Positions 39,132 through 47,078 are shown, counted from the first letter of the stretch. The stretch is DNA of 64,000 nucleotides from an uncultured Bacilli bacterium (GCA_944358895.1 CALVSB010000004.1:1-64000); one strand, 5' to 3'. Program-made: numbers and translations. Notes: a model not told the origin generated them from the sequence alone.

Positions 39132-40048
39132 TTCTTTTCCTCCGCGTTTTCTTCTTCCGCCTCGTCGCCGCCGACTTTGATCCGCGAGGCCAGCTCCCCG
39201 TAGGAAGCCAGGCACGCCCCCATGAGGAGAATGGCGCATCCGAGGGCCAAACTCACGTAATAGAGCTCATAGAGGAAGAGGCCCGAACTATCGATCAGGA
39301 AGGCGTCGATGAAGAGCACAAGACCGGAAATCGCCAGCAAAACCCCGCTCAGCATATCGGATTTGCCGCTCGTTTCCCCGGGATAGAACTTCTTGGCCGC
39401 AAGGTGGCCGACCGGTCCGCTCAGAATGGCCACCACCATCCCGATTAACAAGAGATAGAAATGAAGGCCGTAGCCAACTTCCGGGTTCCCCATGTCTTCG
39501 ACCTGATGAAGGTCGGGATAAATGTAATTGCCGAGGACATAGAGGAAGCCAGCCGCCCCGAGAAAGGAAGGAATGAGGGACGTCACCATATCCTTCCCGC
39601 CTTTTAGGACATCACTTCCCACGTAGTCAAGAAGCTCGGCCGCGAAGAGGTAGAGATAAGGGATGGCCGCGACGACCGAGGCCAGGAAGTAGACGTTCTT
39701 CGCCGTCTCGGGCCGGGCGGCATAGTGAACGAGGCTCATCGCCCCGTAGCTCGCGAAGGCAATGATATCGATTAAGTAACCAACGGCCTTGACCACATGC
39801 CCGGTCGCCGGCTTTTTCCGCATCGATGTCCCGAGGGCGAGGACGATAAGGGCCGCGATCGTGAGCGGCACGAAGAAGACGGTGCCGGTCCGGAGGTAAT
39901 ACCCCGGGTCGTTCATTCCCGATTCGTAGTTCGGGTTAGTGCTCGCCAGGGAGGAGGCAAAGGCCAGGACGAAAGCAAAGGCCCCGACGAGGATTTCGTA
40001 ATAAGGACGGCTTTGGCCTTCCTCGATTTTCTTCGTAACGATACTCAT
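39128..40048 (-). CDS. multi-spanning membrane protein, unknown function
   Basis: I cannot assign this 306-residue protein. It has eight or so hydrophobic segments from about residue 20 to 285 and an acidic C-terminal tail (GGDEAEEENAEEKK). Short loops contain conserved-looking SLVHYAARPE, NYIYPDLHQVEDMG and SGPVGHLAAKKFYPGE. No transporter signature is obvious. It overlaps both neighbours (HAD phosphatase and cysS) by four bases, so it is translated with them and belongs to the six-gene operon. Confidence 0.6.
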   Translation of the reverse strand: MSIVTKKIEEGQSRPYYEILVGAFAFVLAFASSLASTNPNYESGMNDPGYYLRTGTVFFVPLTIAALIVLALGTSMRKKPATGHVVKAVGYLIDIIAFASYGAMSLVHYAARPETAKNVYFLASVVAAIPYLYLFAAELLDYVGSDVLKGGKDMVTSLIPSFLGAAGFLYVLGNYIYPDLHQVEDMGNPEVGYGLHFYLLLIGMVVAILSGPVGHLAAKKFYPGETSGKSDMLSGVLLAISGLVLFIDAFLIDSSGLFLYELYYVSLALGCAILLMGACLASYGELASRIKVGGDEAEEENAEEKK

Positions 40049-40692
40049 AGGGGAATTTTACCAATATCGGCCGCCTCTTTGGCCACAAAGAGGGCTTTTT
40101 GGGTCCATTCTTCGCCGTAGTTCCCGTACCCATAGGTCACGAGAATCAAGGGAAGCCCCGCCGCTACGCTCGTTTCGTAGTCGACGATCGAGTCGCCGAC
40201 ATAGTAAGAATCTTCTTTGGCGAGGCCCCGCGCCGCCATCATGGCGAAGATCGGCTCGGGGTTCGGCTTGACGCCCCGGGTCTCGAGCTGTCCTTGAATT
40301 TCCTCGAAGAAGCCGTCCCCGAAATGGAAAGCGAGAAGCTCCTTGGCCAGTTTGTCCGGCTTGTTGGTATAGACAAAGAGGCGATGGCCCTCGCCTTTGA
40401 GTTTGCCAAGCGTTTCCTTGAGGCCGGGATAGGGCTTGCTGCCCGCCACTTGGAAAGCTTCGTAACGCGGGAGGTAAGCAGCTTTGACTTCGGCAAAAAG
40501 GGATGGTTCGTCAAGGTGGGCAAGCGCCCGGTGGACGAGGACGTCGGTCCCCCGGCCGATGAGGCGCTCGCACTCCTTGGCGGTGTAGGAAAAGGGAACG
40601 CCCGAGGCGCGCAAGGCTTCGTTCAGGGCCCGGGCAATGCCGGGCAAGGTATCGACGAGGGTGCCGTCGAGATCGAAAAAGAGATTGGCCAT
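40045..40692 (-). CDS. HAD-family phosphatase (phosphoglycolate phosphatase-like)
   Basis: A 215-residue HAD hydrolase of the Gph/PgmB type. Motif I is DLDGTLVDT close to the N terminus, an alpha-helical cap of subfamily I follows, then motif II (VYTNKP), the motif III lysine region and motif IV (YYVGDSIVDYETSVAAG). The likely substrate is 2-phosphoglycolate or another small phosphate ester. The ATG at 40690-40692 has no Shine-Dalgarno, and a CATAAT box lies seven bases before it, so the message is probably leaderless. Longer in-frame starts would run through the hydA terminator. Confidence 0.85.
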   Translation of the reverse strand: MANLFFDLDGTLVDTLPGIARALNEALRASGVPFSYTAKECERLIGRGTDVLVHRALAHLDEPSLFAEVKAAYLPRYEAFQVAGSKPYPGLKETLGKLKGEGHRLFVYTNKPDKLAKELLAFHFGDGFFEEIQGQLETRGVKPNPEPIFAMMAARGLAKEDSYYVGDSIVDYETSVAAGLPLILVTYGYGNYGEEWTQKALFVAKEAADIGKIPL

Positions 40693-40699
40693 CGCCGCT

Positions 40700-40722
40700 A
40701 TTATGCGCGCAGGCGCGCATAA
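40700..40722 (-). promoter_or_regulatory. palindrome and leaderless-type promoter before the HAD gene
   Basis: TTATGCGCGC and GCGCGCATAA form a perfect 10-bp inverted repeat around a 2-bp centre (40701-40722). Its left end contains CATAAT (40700-40705, minus strand), a plausible -10 exactly seven bases from the ATG. No good -35 is present, which would suit an activated or regulated promoter. A binding protein could occupy the palindrome. Confidence 0.5.
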
Positions 40723-40723
40723 A

Positions 40724-40744
40724 GAAAACGAGCCCGCCGGCTCG
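40724..40744 (-). terminator. intrinsic terminator of the hydrogenase operon
   Basis: Stem CGAGCC/GGCTCG (40739-40744 with 40729-40734) around GGCG, followed by TTTTCTTT on the minus strand, 15 bp after the hydA stop. Confidence 0.75.
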
Positions 40745-40759
40745 CTTTCCTTTATTCCT

Positions 40760-42559
40760 TTACTTCGGATACCGTTCCCGGTTCTTCCGATAGCTCGTAT
40801 GGAGGATTTCCTCGGCTTTTTCGCTCCCGTAGCTCCCGAGGTAATCCGCATAGAGACGGATGATGTCGGGGTTGTTATGGGACTGGCGGATGGCCTTCCG
40901 CTCGTCGATCGAGTAGAGGATGGCCGCCCGCTTCTCGCGGTAAGTGTCGAGGATGTCCGCGCTTTCGTGGTCGAGGAGCGAGGGCTTCACGAAGGGCTGA
41001 CCCCCGCCGTTGATGCAGCCGCCGGGGCAGCCCATGATCTCGATGAAGGCATAGGGGGATTTCCCGGCCCGCACTTCGTCGAGGAGGGGCTTGGCATTCT
41101 TGGTGCCGGAGGCCACCGCCACCTTCACCTTGGTGCCGTCGATGTCGATTTCGGCCGTCTTGACGCCTTGCTGGCCCCGGACCGCCGTGAATTCGACCGG
41201 CTCGTGCTCCTTGCCGGTCACCGTGTGGTAAGCCGTCCGAAGGGCCGCTTCCATGACGCCGCCGCTCACGCCGAAGATGGCAGCCGCGCCGGTGTATTCG
41301 CCTAGCAAATCGTCGTCGAACTTCTCCTCGGGGAGATCGTCCCAGAGGATGCCGCTCCGCTTGATGAGGAGGGCCAGCTCGCGGGTCGTGAGGACGCAGT
41401 CGACGTCGGGGATACCTTTGATCGCCTGGTTCTCCGGCCGCTCGGCTTCGCCTTTCTTGGCCGTGCAGGGCATGATCGAGACGACATAGATGTCCTCGGG
41501 CTTCAGCCCATGCTTTTCGGCAAAGTAGGTCTTGGTGATGGCGCCCTGCATCTCATGGGGCGACTTGCAGGTCGAGACATGGGGAATGAGGTCGGGATAG
41601 AAGAACTCCATGAAGTTGATCCAGCCCGGCGAGCAGGAGGTGATCTGGGGAAGCGGACCGCTCTTCTTGGTCAGCCGGTTGATGAGTTCCTGGCTTTCCT
41701 CGGCAATCGTGAGGTCGGCCCCGAAATTGACGTCGAAGACGCGGTCGAAGCCGAGCCGGTGGAGGGCGGCGACCATCTTGCCTTCGCCGTTTTCCTCGCC
41801 GATCTTCCGCCCAAACTCCTCGCTGATGGCTGCCCGGACGGCCGGGGCCGTCTGGACGACAAGGAACTTGTGGGCTTTCTTGGCTTCGTCGATCTTGTTG
41901 ATTTCGCGCTTCTCGGAAAGAGCGCCGGTCGGGCAGACTTCGATGCATTGCCCGCACTGTAGGCACGGGACCTTGGCGAAGCTCCGTCCGGCGATGGGGC
42001 TCACGACCGTCTTGAAGCCGCGGTTCTCGAAGCCGAGGATCCCGATGCCGGTCGCTTCCTTGCACCGCTCGATGCAGCGCCCGCAGAGAATGCACTTGCT
42101 GGAGTCGCGGATGATGCCCGGGGCCAGCTCGTCTTTGCTGACCGGGGTCCGGGCCCCGAGGTATTTGTTATCCTCGGCGCCGGTGATGTTGGCCACGTGG
42201 AGAAGTTCGCAGTGCCCGTTCTTCACGCAGGTCTGGCAATCCTTGCTGTGGTTGGAAAGGAGAAGCTCGACCGAGGTTTTCCGAGCTTCGACGGCCATCG
42301 GGGAGGAAATCTTGATCTCGAATCCCTTCTCGGCCGGGCATTCCTTGATCGGATAGACGCACGAAGCGTAAAGGCGGGAACCCCGGGGCGAGGAAATCTC
42401 GACGAGGCAGACCCGGCAGGAAGCCAGGGAGTTGTGCCCATGGTTCCAGTAGCAGAGAGTCGGGATCCGGAAGCCGACCGAGCGGCAGGCTTCGAGGACC
42501 GTTAAGGAGGCGTCGACTTCGTAGAGCCGGCCTTCGATTTTGACGTTTACCTTGTCCAT
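40760..42559 (-). CDS. hydA: [FeFe] hydrogenase catalytic subunit (HydA/HndD)
   Basis: The 599-residue catalytic subunit reduces protons to H2 in the cytoplasm. In order it has a plant-type [2Fe-2S] domain (Cys36, Cys48, Cys51, Cys67), a His-ligated [4Fe-4S] site (His104, Cys108, Cys111, Cys117), two ferredoxin clusters (CILCGRCIERC from 156; CLQCGQCIEVCP from 199), and the H-cluster motifs L1 TSCSPGW (307-313), L2 MPCTAKK (363-369) and L3 GCPGGCINGGGQP (510-522), then a small-subunit-like C terminus. L1 has Ser where CpI-type enzymes have a second Cys. With hydC and hydB it matches the trimeric NAD(P)/ferredoxin bifurcating type. Confidence 0.96.
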   Translation of the reverse strand: MDKVNVKIEGRLYEVDASLTVLEACRSVGFRIPTLCYWNHGHNSLASCRVCLVEISSPRGSRLYASCVYPIKECPAEKGFEIKISSPMAVEARKTSVELLLSNHSKDCQTCVKNGHCELLHVANITGAEDNKYLGARTPVSKDELAPGIIRDSSKCILCGRCIERCKEATGIGILGFENRGFKTVVSPIAGRSFAKVPCLQCGQCIEVCPTGALSEKREINKIDEAKKAHKFLVVQTAPAVRAAISEEFGRKIGEENGEGKMVAALHRLGFDRVFDVNFGADLTIAEESQELINRLTKKSGPLPQITSCSPGWINFMEFFYPDLIPHVSTCKSPHEMQGAITKTYFAEKHGLKPEDIYVVSIMPCTAKKGEAERPENQAIKGIPDVDCVLTTRELALLIKRSGILWDDLPEEKFDDDLLGEYTGAAAIFGVSGGVMEAALRTAYHTVTGKEHEPVEFTAVRGQQGVKTAEIDIDGTKVKVAVASGTKNAKPLLDEVRAGKSPYAFIEIMGCPGGCINGGGQPFVKPSLLDHESADILDTYREKRAAILYSIDERKAIRQSHNNPDIIRLYADYLGSYGSEKAEEILHTSYRKNRERYPK

Positions 42560-42563
42560 GGTC

Positions 42564-44438
42564 TCACTCCTTCACGATGGCGTGGAAGCGGCAGCCCGCC
42601 ATGCAGGCCCCGCACTTGATGCAGCGGCTTTGATCGATGTGATACGGCTCCTTGCCCGGAACGCCCGAAATGCACTGCACCGGGCAATTTCGCGCGCAAA
42701 GCGAGCACTTTTTGCACAATTCCGGAACGATCTTGTAGCGCGTGAGCTTCTTGCAGACGTGGGCCGGGCACCGCTTCTCCTCGACGTGGGCCCGGTATTC
42801 CTCCGGGAACTTCCGCATGGTGGAAAGAATCGGGTTGGCCGCCGTCTGGCCAAGGGCGCAGAGCGAGCCTTTCTGGGTGACTTCGGCCAGATGCTCCATG
42901 TCTTCGAGCGTCTTCTCCGTCGCCGTCCCGTTCACGATGGTCGTGAGCATTTCGTGGAGGCGCTTGGTCCCGATTCGGCACGGGGTGCACTTCCCGCAGG
43001 ATTCGCTGCAGATGAAGTCCATGTAGAAGAGGGCGACGTCGACCATGCAGTTGTCCTCGTCCATCACGATGGCGCCGCCCGAGCCCATCATCGAGCCGCG
43101 GGCCACGAGGGTGTCGTAGTCGATCGGGGTATCGAGGTCTTCCTCGGTCAGGCAGCCGCCCGAGGGGCCGCCCGTCTGGATGGCCTTGAATTTCTTGCCG
43201 CCGGGGATGCCGCCGCCGATGTCGTAGATGAGAGTCCGGAGGGTAGTTCCCATCGGGACCTCGACGAGGCCGACGTTGTTGATCTTGCCGCCGAGGGCAA
43301 AGACCTTGGTGCCCTTGCTCCCCTCGGTGCCGGTCTTGGCGTATTCCTCGGCCCCGACCCTGATGATGTAGGGCACTTGGGCCAACGTTTCGACGTTATT
43401 GACGCAGGTCGGCTTGCCCCAAAGCCCCTTGACCGCCGGGAAGGGCGGGCGGGGGCGCGGCATGCCGCGCTTGCCTTCGATCGAATTGAGAAGGGCGGTT
43501 TCTTCGCCGCAGACGAAGGCCCCGGCCCCCTCGCGGAGGTGGACCCGGAAGTTGAAGCCGGTCCCGAGGATGTTGTCGCCGAGAAGCCCTACTTCCTCCA
43601 TGTCCTTGATGGCCCGCTGGAGGCGTTCGACGGCGATCGGGTATTCGGCCCGGACGTAGAAATAGCCTTCGTCGGCCCCGAAAGCGTAGCCGGCGATCAT
43701 CATGCCTTCGATGACCTCGAAGGGGTTGCCCTCGAGGATCGAGCGGTCCATGAAGGCGCCGGGGTCGCCCTCGTCGCCATTGCAGACGATGTACTTCTTG
43801 TCGCTTTTCACCGCCGCGGCGAAACTCCATTTCCGCCCGGTCGGGAAGCCAGCTCCGCCCCGGCCCCGAAGGCCGGACTTCAGGACTTCGTCGATGACGT
43901 CCTGCGGCTTCATCGTCGTGAGGACTTTCTTCAAGGCCTTGAAGCCGTCGTAGCCGAGGGCCTCCTCGAGGAAGTCGGGGTTGATGAGGGAGCAGCCGTG
44001 GAGGGAAATCCGCTTCTGCTTCTTATAGAAATTGATGTCGTCTTGCCTGGCGACTTTCTCGTGGGTGACCGGGTCGACATAGAGAAGATCCTCGACGATG
44101 CGGCCGCCGATGAGGTCTTCCTCGACGATGCGGGCAACGTCTTTGATGGTCACTTTCCGGTAAAGGGTGTCTTCCGGGAAGATCTTGACGAAGGGGCCCT
44201 GCGAACAGAATCCGAAACAGCCGACGTGGTTGCAAGTGACCCGGTAGTCGAGGCCCTTTTCCTTGATGAGCCGGCGGAACTCCTCGACGAGGTCCTCCGA
44301 CCCGTTGGCAATGCAGCCAGTTCCGCCGCAGATGAGGACGGCGCGCTTGCCGCCCTTCCCGCTCAATTTGTCGTTGAACGACGAGGTGCAGCTCGCGATT
44401 TCCCTTTCAAGGATTTCCGGGGTGGATAGGCGTTCCAT
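42564..44438 (-). CDS. hydB: bifurcating hydrogenase flavoprotein subunit (HydB/HndC, NuoF-like)
   Basis: A 624-residue NADH-binding flavoprotein. The N-terminal thioredoxin-like [2Fe-2S] domain has Cys37, Cys42, Cys74 and Cys78. The NuoF core carries the NAD loop GRGGAGFPTG (192-201), the FMN region CNGDEGDPGAF (219-229) and the [4Fe-4S] motif SCGKCTPC (480-487) with Cys527. A C-terminal ferredoxin domain has two four-cysteine motifs (575-585, 606-616). The domain order and length equal HydB of trimeric enzymes that couple NADH and reduced ferredoxin oxidation to H2 formation. It is one base after the hydC stop and four bases before hydA. Confidence 0.95.
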   Translation of the reverse strand: MERLSTPEILEREIASCTSSFNDKLSGKGGKRAVLICGGTGCIANGSEDLVEEFRRLIKEKGLDYRVTCNHVGCFGFCSQGPFVKIFPEDTLYRKVTIKDVARIVEEDLIGGRIVEDLLYVDPVTHEKVARQDDINFYKKQKRISLHGCSLINPDFLEEALGYDGFKALKKVLTTMKPQDVIDEVLKSGLRGRGGAGFPTGRKWSFAAAVKSDKKYIVCNGDEGDPGAFMDRSILEGNPFEVIEGMMIAGYAFGADEGYFYVRAEYPIAVERLQRAIKDMEEVGLLGDNILGTGFNFRVHLREGAGAFVCGEETALLNSIEGKRGMPRPRPPFPAVKGLWGKPTCVNNVETLAQVPYIIRVGAEEYAKTGTEGSKGTKVFALGGKINNVGLVEVPMGTTLRTLIYDIGGGIPGGKKFKAIQTGGPSGGCLTEEDLDTPIDYDTLVARGSMMGSGGAIVMDEDNCMVDVALFYMDFICSESCGKCTPCRIGTKRLHEMLTTIVNGTATEKTLEDMEHLAEVTQKGSLCALGQTAANPILSTMRKFPEEYRAHVEEKRCPAHVCKKLTRYKIVPELCKKCSLCARNCPVQCISGVPGKEPYHIDQSRCIKCGACMAGCRFHAIVKE

Positions 44439-44921
44439 TTATGCTTCCTCCTTGGCCCGGCACTCGGCGATGAGGCCGGCCACTTGCCCGGGCTGGACCA
44501 TCGGGTAGACCTTGCCGTTGATCGAAACAGCCGGGGCGAGGGCGCAGGCCCCGATGCAGCGAAGGGCCTCGATGGTGAAAAGCCCGTCGTCGGAAGTCTG
44601 CCCCGGCTTGATGCCGAGGAGCTTCTCGAATTCGTCGAGCACCGCTTGGGAATTCTTGACGTAGCACGCCGTCCCGAGGCAGACGCCCACGACGTATTTG
44701 CCTTTCGGGGTCAACGAGAAGAAGTTATAGAAGGTCACGACCCCGTAGATCTCGGCGAGGGGAATGCCCGTTTCCTCGCTCACGAGTTCCTGGGCCTCGA
44801 TGGGGATATAGCCGTATTTCCGCTGGATCTCCTCGAGGATGATCATGAGGGGCGAGGGTTCCTCCTTGTGGGAGGCACAGATCGCCACGATGTCTTTCTT
44901 GGCTTCGCTTCGAAGTGCCAT
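44439..44921 (-). CDS. hydC: bifurcating hydrogenase [2Fe-2S] subunit (HydC/HndA, NuoE-like)
   Basis: A 160-residue thioredoxin-like [2Fe-2S] protein. The cluster ligands are CLGTAC (Cys81, Cys86) and CIGAC (Cys122, Cys126). An N-terminal helical bundle with GYIPIEAQELVSEETGIPL is as in NuoE. It passes electrons between HydB and HydA. First gene of the hydCBA operon, with AGGAGGATCG before the ATG and a regulated promoter immediately upstream. Sizes (160, 624, 599) fit the Thermotoga-type trimer. There is no separate HndB-like gene, since that domain is fused to HydB. Confidence 0.95.
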   Translation of the reverse strand: MALRSEAKKDIVAICASHKEEPSPLMIILEEIQRKYGYIPIEAQELVSEETGIPLAEIYGVVTFYNFFSLTPKGKYVVGVCLGTACYVKNSQAVLDEFEKLLGIKPGQTSDDGLFTIEALRCIGACALAPAVSINGKVYPMVQPGQVAGLIAECRAKEEA

Positions 44922-44943
44922 TTCGATCCTCCTAGTAAAAAAA

Positions 44944-45023
44944 TACCGATAAAAATTGTAATATCGGTAATCTTCGATTACAACTGAACAAACCGGTAAT
45001 CTTTGGAGGCAAAATTACCGATA
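44944..45023. promoter_or_regulatory. operator array of the hydrogenase operon
   Basis: Four related motifs flank the promoter: TACCGATA (44944-44951, at the start point), TATCGGTA (44962-44969, between -10 and -35), the palindromic ACCGGT with its TAA flank (44992-44999, upstream of -35) and TTACCGATA (45015-45023). The first two form an inverted pair bracketing the -10 box. The same half-site forms the palindrome at 12203-12214. A redox- or fermentation-sensing repressor is a reasonable guess; the motif is not the classic Rex site. Confidence 0.65.
44955..44983 (-). promoter_or_regulatory. promoter of hydCBA
   Basis: TTGTAA (44978-44983), 17-bp spacer, TACAAT (44955-44960) on the minus strand, 34 bp upstream of the hydC ATG. 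It is embedded in the operator array. Confidence 0.75.
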
Positions 45024-45046
45024 TTTTTCGAGGCTTCAAGCCGCCG

Positions 45047-45979
45047 TCAGGCCCCGAACTTCGCCTCGTCGATCTTAAAGGCTTCGATGAAGGTGGCCGG
45101 GAGGGCGATGCGCTCCTCGATCTTCTCAAGGTCTTTGTCCTCAAGTTCCCTGTCGAAGGGAAGGCGCGAGAAGTCCTCGGTCCCGTCGGAAATCGAGACA
45201 TAGAACTCCTTTCCGATGAAGGCGATGTCGAAGAGCCCGGAGAAATGTTTTTCAAGGTCCATGATCTTTTCCATGACGGCCGGGGTCAAGACGTAAAGGG
45301 CCCGGGTCGGATCGTCGCTCAGGACGGCGAACTTCTCGTCGAAGGCGATCGACTCGGTCTGAACGAGGATCAGTTCTCCCGGATCGACGGTCCCGTTTTT
45401 CTCCTTCTTCTCAACGATCCGGACGAGGCCGCCGAGGTCGCGCCCAAGGGCAAAGCGGTAAAAAGTACCCTCGGCATAGGTGACGTAATGGGTCCCGTTT
45501 TTGCTCTCTTGCTTCCGTTGAAGGACGTAATGGCCCTTCTCGAAAGGAATCCCTTCGTAGCGACCGGCCATGTAGAAGCTTCCAAAGTAGCGGGAAGGAA
45601 CGTCGAAGAAGCCGGCATAGTCGATGACCTGCTCTGCGATGGCCCGATCGGGATCGTAGACGATGTCCCCGAAAAGAGCCCGGCCCCGCTTCTCCTCAAG
45701 GAAGGCAAAGGCTTTCCTTTGGTAAGTCGAGCGAAAGCCCTTCCCATAACCATAAAAAACGAGAGCAACGGTGAAGGCGGCGGCCAGAGTCATGAAAAGG
45801 GCCACCAAAAGGCCGTCGGCGATGTAGTCGAGGCCGAAGAGGACGAAAACGGCAATGAGGGCGAGGACGCCGAAAAGGCCGATGACGAGGCCGACGTTCT
45901 TGAAGATGCTCCCTTTCTTGGCTCCCTTGGCCCGAAGGGCGGAAAGAGCCTTCTTGTCTTCTTCGCTTATGTAAGCCAT
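45047..45979 (-). CDS. DUF3137-like membrane protein, partner of LemA
   Basis: A 310-residue protein. After about 27 basic and polar residues come two adjacent hydrophobic segments (about 28-50 and 54-78), followed by a soluble domain rich in beta strands (FDVPSRYFGSFYMAGRYEGI, FALGRDLGGLVRIVEKKE) and ending in an acidic region. Layout and the neighbouring lemA gene match the DUF3137 group often encoded beside LemA. Biochemical role unknown. No ribosome site precedes the ATG; instead a terminator-like hairpin ends six bases upstream. Confidence 0.75.
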   Translation of the reverse strand: MAYISEEDKKALSALRAKGAKKGSIFKNVGLVIGLFGVLALIAVFVLFGLDYIADGLLVALFMTLAAAFTVALVFYGYGKGFRSTYQRKAFAFLEEKRGRALFGDIVYDPDRAIAEQVIDYAGFFDVPSRYFGSFYMAGRYEGIPFEKGHYVLQRKQESKNGTHYVTYAEGTFYRFALGRDLGGLVRIVEKKEKNGTVDPGELILVQTESIAFDEKFAVLSDDPTRALYVLTPAVMEKIMDLEKHFSGLFDIAFIGKEFYVSISDGTEDFSRLPFDRELEDKDLEKIEERIALPATFIEAFKIDEAKFGA

Positions 45980-45984
45980 TGTTG

Positions 45985-46010
45985 AGCAAAAAGCGCCCGC
46001 AAAAGGCGCT
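45985..46010 (-). terminator. terminator-like hairpin between lemA and the DUF3137-like gene
   Basis: Stem AGCGCC/GGCGCT (46005-46010 with 45992-45997), 7-base loop and TTTTTG on the minus strand, between the lemA stop (46026-46028) and the next ATG. It may end part of the lemA transcripts. Confidence 0.65.
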
Positions 46011-46025
46011 TACTTTCTTTCGAAA

Positions 46026-46598
46026 CTAGAATTTGATCTCGACGTCTTCCTTCTTCCGGTCCTCGGCCTCGAAGAAATCGCGCGAGGTTAGATGAAGATG
46101 GTGGGCGACGATCGAAGAAGGGAAAACGGCGATCTCCTGATTGAAGATCGAAACGTTGGAGTTATAGATCCGGCGGGCGCTCTGGAGCTGCTCCTCGACG
46201 TCGCTGACCTGGTTCTGGAGGCCGGCGAAGACGGTGTCGGCCTTGAGGTTCGGATAGTTTTCGGCCACGGCCTGGATCGAGGCGAAGGCCCGGTTCAGGC
46301 GGCCTTCGATGGCGCTTTTCTCCTTCATCCCCTCCTCGGCCTTCGGAGCCCGGAGCCCGGTCGTCTTCATGATCGTCTCGGCTTCGTGCTTAGCGTAGCC
46401 CTTCACCACTTCGACCGATTTGCTGAGAAGGTCGTAGCGCTTGGTCAAAGCCACGTCGATGCCGCTGGCGGCCTCGTCGATCTTCACCGCGTAGCGCTTG
46501 AACTTGTTGTTGGTCGCAATCCACCAAATTACGAAGGCAAGAAGCAGGATGACAACGATGCCTCCGACGATGGAAACGGGAATGATCCAAGCTAGCAT
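46026..46598 (-). CDS. lemA: LemA family protein
   Basis: A 190-residue LemA protein. An N-terminal transmembrane helix (about 4-27) faces a long helical cytoplasmic or extracytoplasmic domain with the family landmarks NKFKRYAVKIDEAASGIDVA, LTKRYDLL, FASIQAVAENYPNLKA and a C-terminal RRIYNSNVSIFNQEIAVFPS. Function remains unclear across bacteria. The start MLAWII at 46596-46598 has AGAGG upstream; the longer ATG at 46625 would overlap the promoter. It forms a small unit with the DUF3137-like gene. Confidence 0.88.
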   Translation of the reverse strand: MLAWIIPVSIVGGIVVILLLAFVIWWIATNNKFKRYAVKIDEAASGIDVALTKRYDLLSKSVEVVKGYAKHEAETIMKTTGLRAPKAEEGMKEKSAIEGRLNRAFASIQAVAENYPNLKADTVFAGLQNQVSDVEEQLQSARRIYNSNVSIFNQEIAVFPSSIVAHHLHLTSRDFFEAEDRKKEDVEIKF

Positions 46599-46620
46599 AT
46601 GAGTACCTCTTTCGAGGCTA

Positions 46621-46629
46621 ATCATAGCA
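46621..46629 (-). promoter_or_regulatory. extended -10 promoter of lemA
   Basis: TGCTATGAT on the minus strand (extended -10 with TATGAT at 46621-46626). No good -35. It lies just after the rplQ terminator and 23 bp before the lemA ATG. Confidence 0.5.
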
Positions 46630-46635
46630 CAAAAT

Positions 46636-46657
46636 GAAAAAGGCCCCGAAGGGCCTT
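46636..46657 (-). terminator. intrinsic terminator of the S10-spc-alpha superoperon
   Basis: Stem AAGGCCC/GGGCCTT (46651-46657 with 46640-46646) around TTCG, then TTTTC and further T on the minus strand, 16 bp after the rplQ stop. Confidence 0.88.
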
Positions 46658-46673
46658 CTGGTTGCTAGGTCGC

Positions 46674-47075
46674 TTAGTCGCTCCAGCGGACGAGGACCAG
46701 TTCGGCATTGTCGCCCTTGCGGGCGCCGAGCTTGTAGGTCTTCGTGTAGCCGCCGACGCGGTCCTTCATCTTGGGGCCGAGCTCCTTGAAGAGCTTGTCG
46801 AGGGCACTCACGCCGTTCTTGTCCTTGATGCCGTCGCGGAGGACGCTGGCGGCATGGCGGCGGCTGGCGAGGGTGTTTTCCTTCGCAAGCGTCACCATCG
46901 AGTCGGCGAGGGAGACGAGCTCCGGGGCGACGCCGCTCGTGACGGTCACTTCGTCATGGACGATGAGCTCGCTCACGACGTTGCGGAGCATCGAATAGTT
47001 CTTCGAGGCGGTATAGGCGGCCTTGAAGCGGACGCCGGTCTTGCCGTGGACGTTTTTTCTACCTTGTGATGCCAT
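46674..47075 (-). CDS. rplQ: 50S ribosomal protein L17 (diverged N terminus)
   Basis: L17 (133 residues) binds near the exit tunnel. From YSMLRNVVSELIVHDEVTVT to GGYTKTYKLGARKGDNAEL it aligns well with the family. The N terminus differs: about 28 residues precede MLRN instead of the usual 15 or so, and the canonical YRKLGRTSAHR is missing. It is 3 bp after rpoA and is the last gene of the superoperon, in the usual place. Confidence 0.93.
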   Translation of the reverse strand: MASQGRKNVHGKTGVRFKAAYTASKNYSMLRNVVSELIVHDEVTVTSGVAPELVSLADSMVTLAKENTLASRRHAASVLRDGIKDKNGVSALDKLFKELGPKMKDRVGGYTKTYKLGARKGDNAELVLVRWSD

Positions 47076-47078
47076 AAG

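Noticed and set aside
44944-45023. A classic Rex operator at the hydrogenase promoter
   Set aside because: The Rex consensus (TTGTGAA-type arms around a short spacer) is not present; the repeated half-site is TACCGATA, a different sequence.
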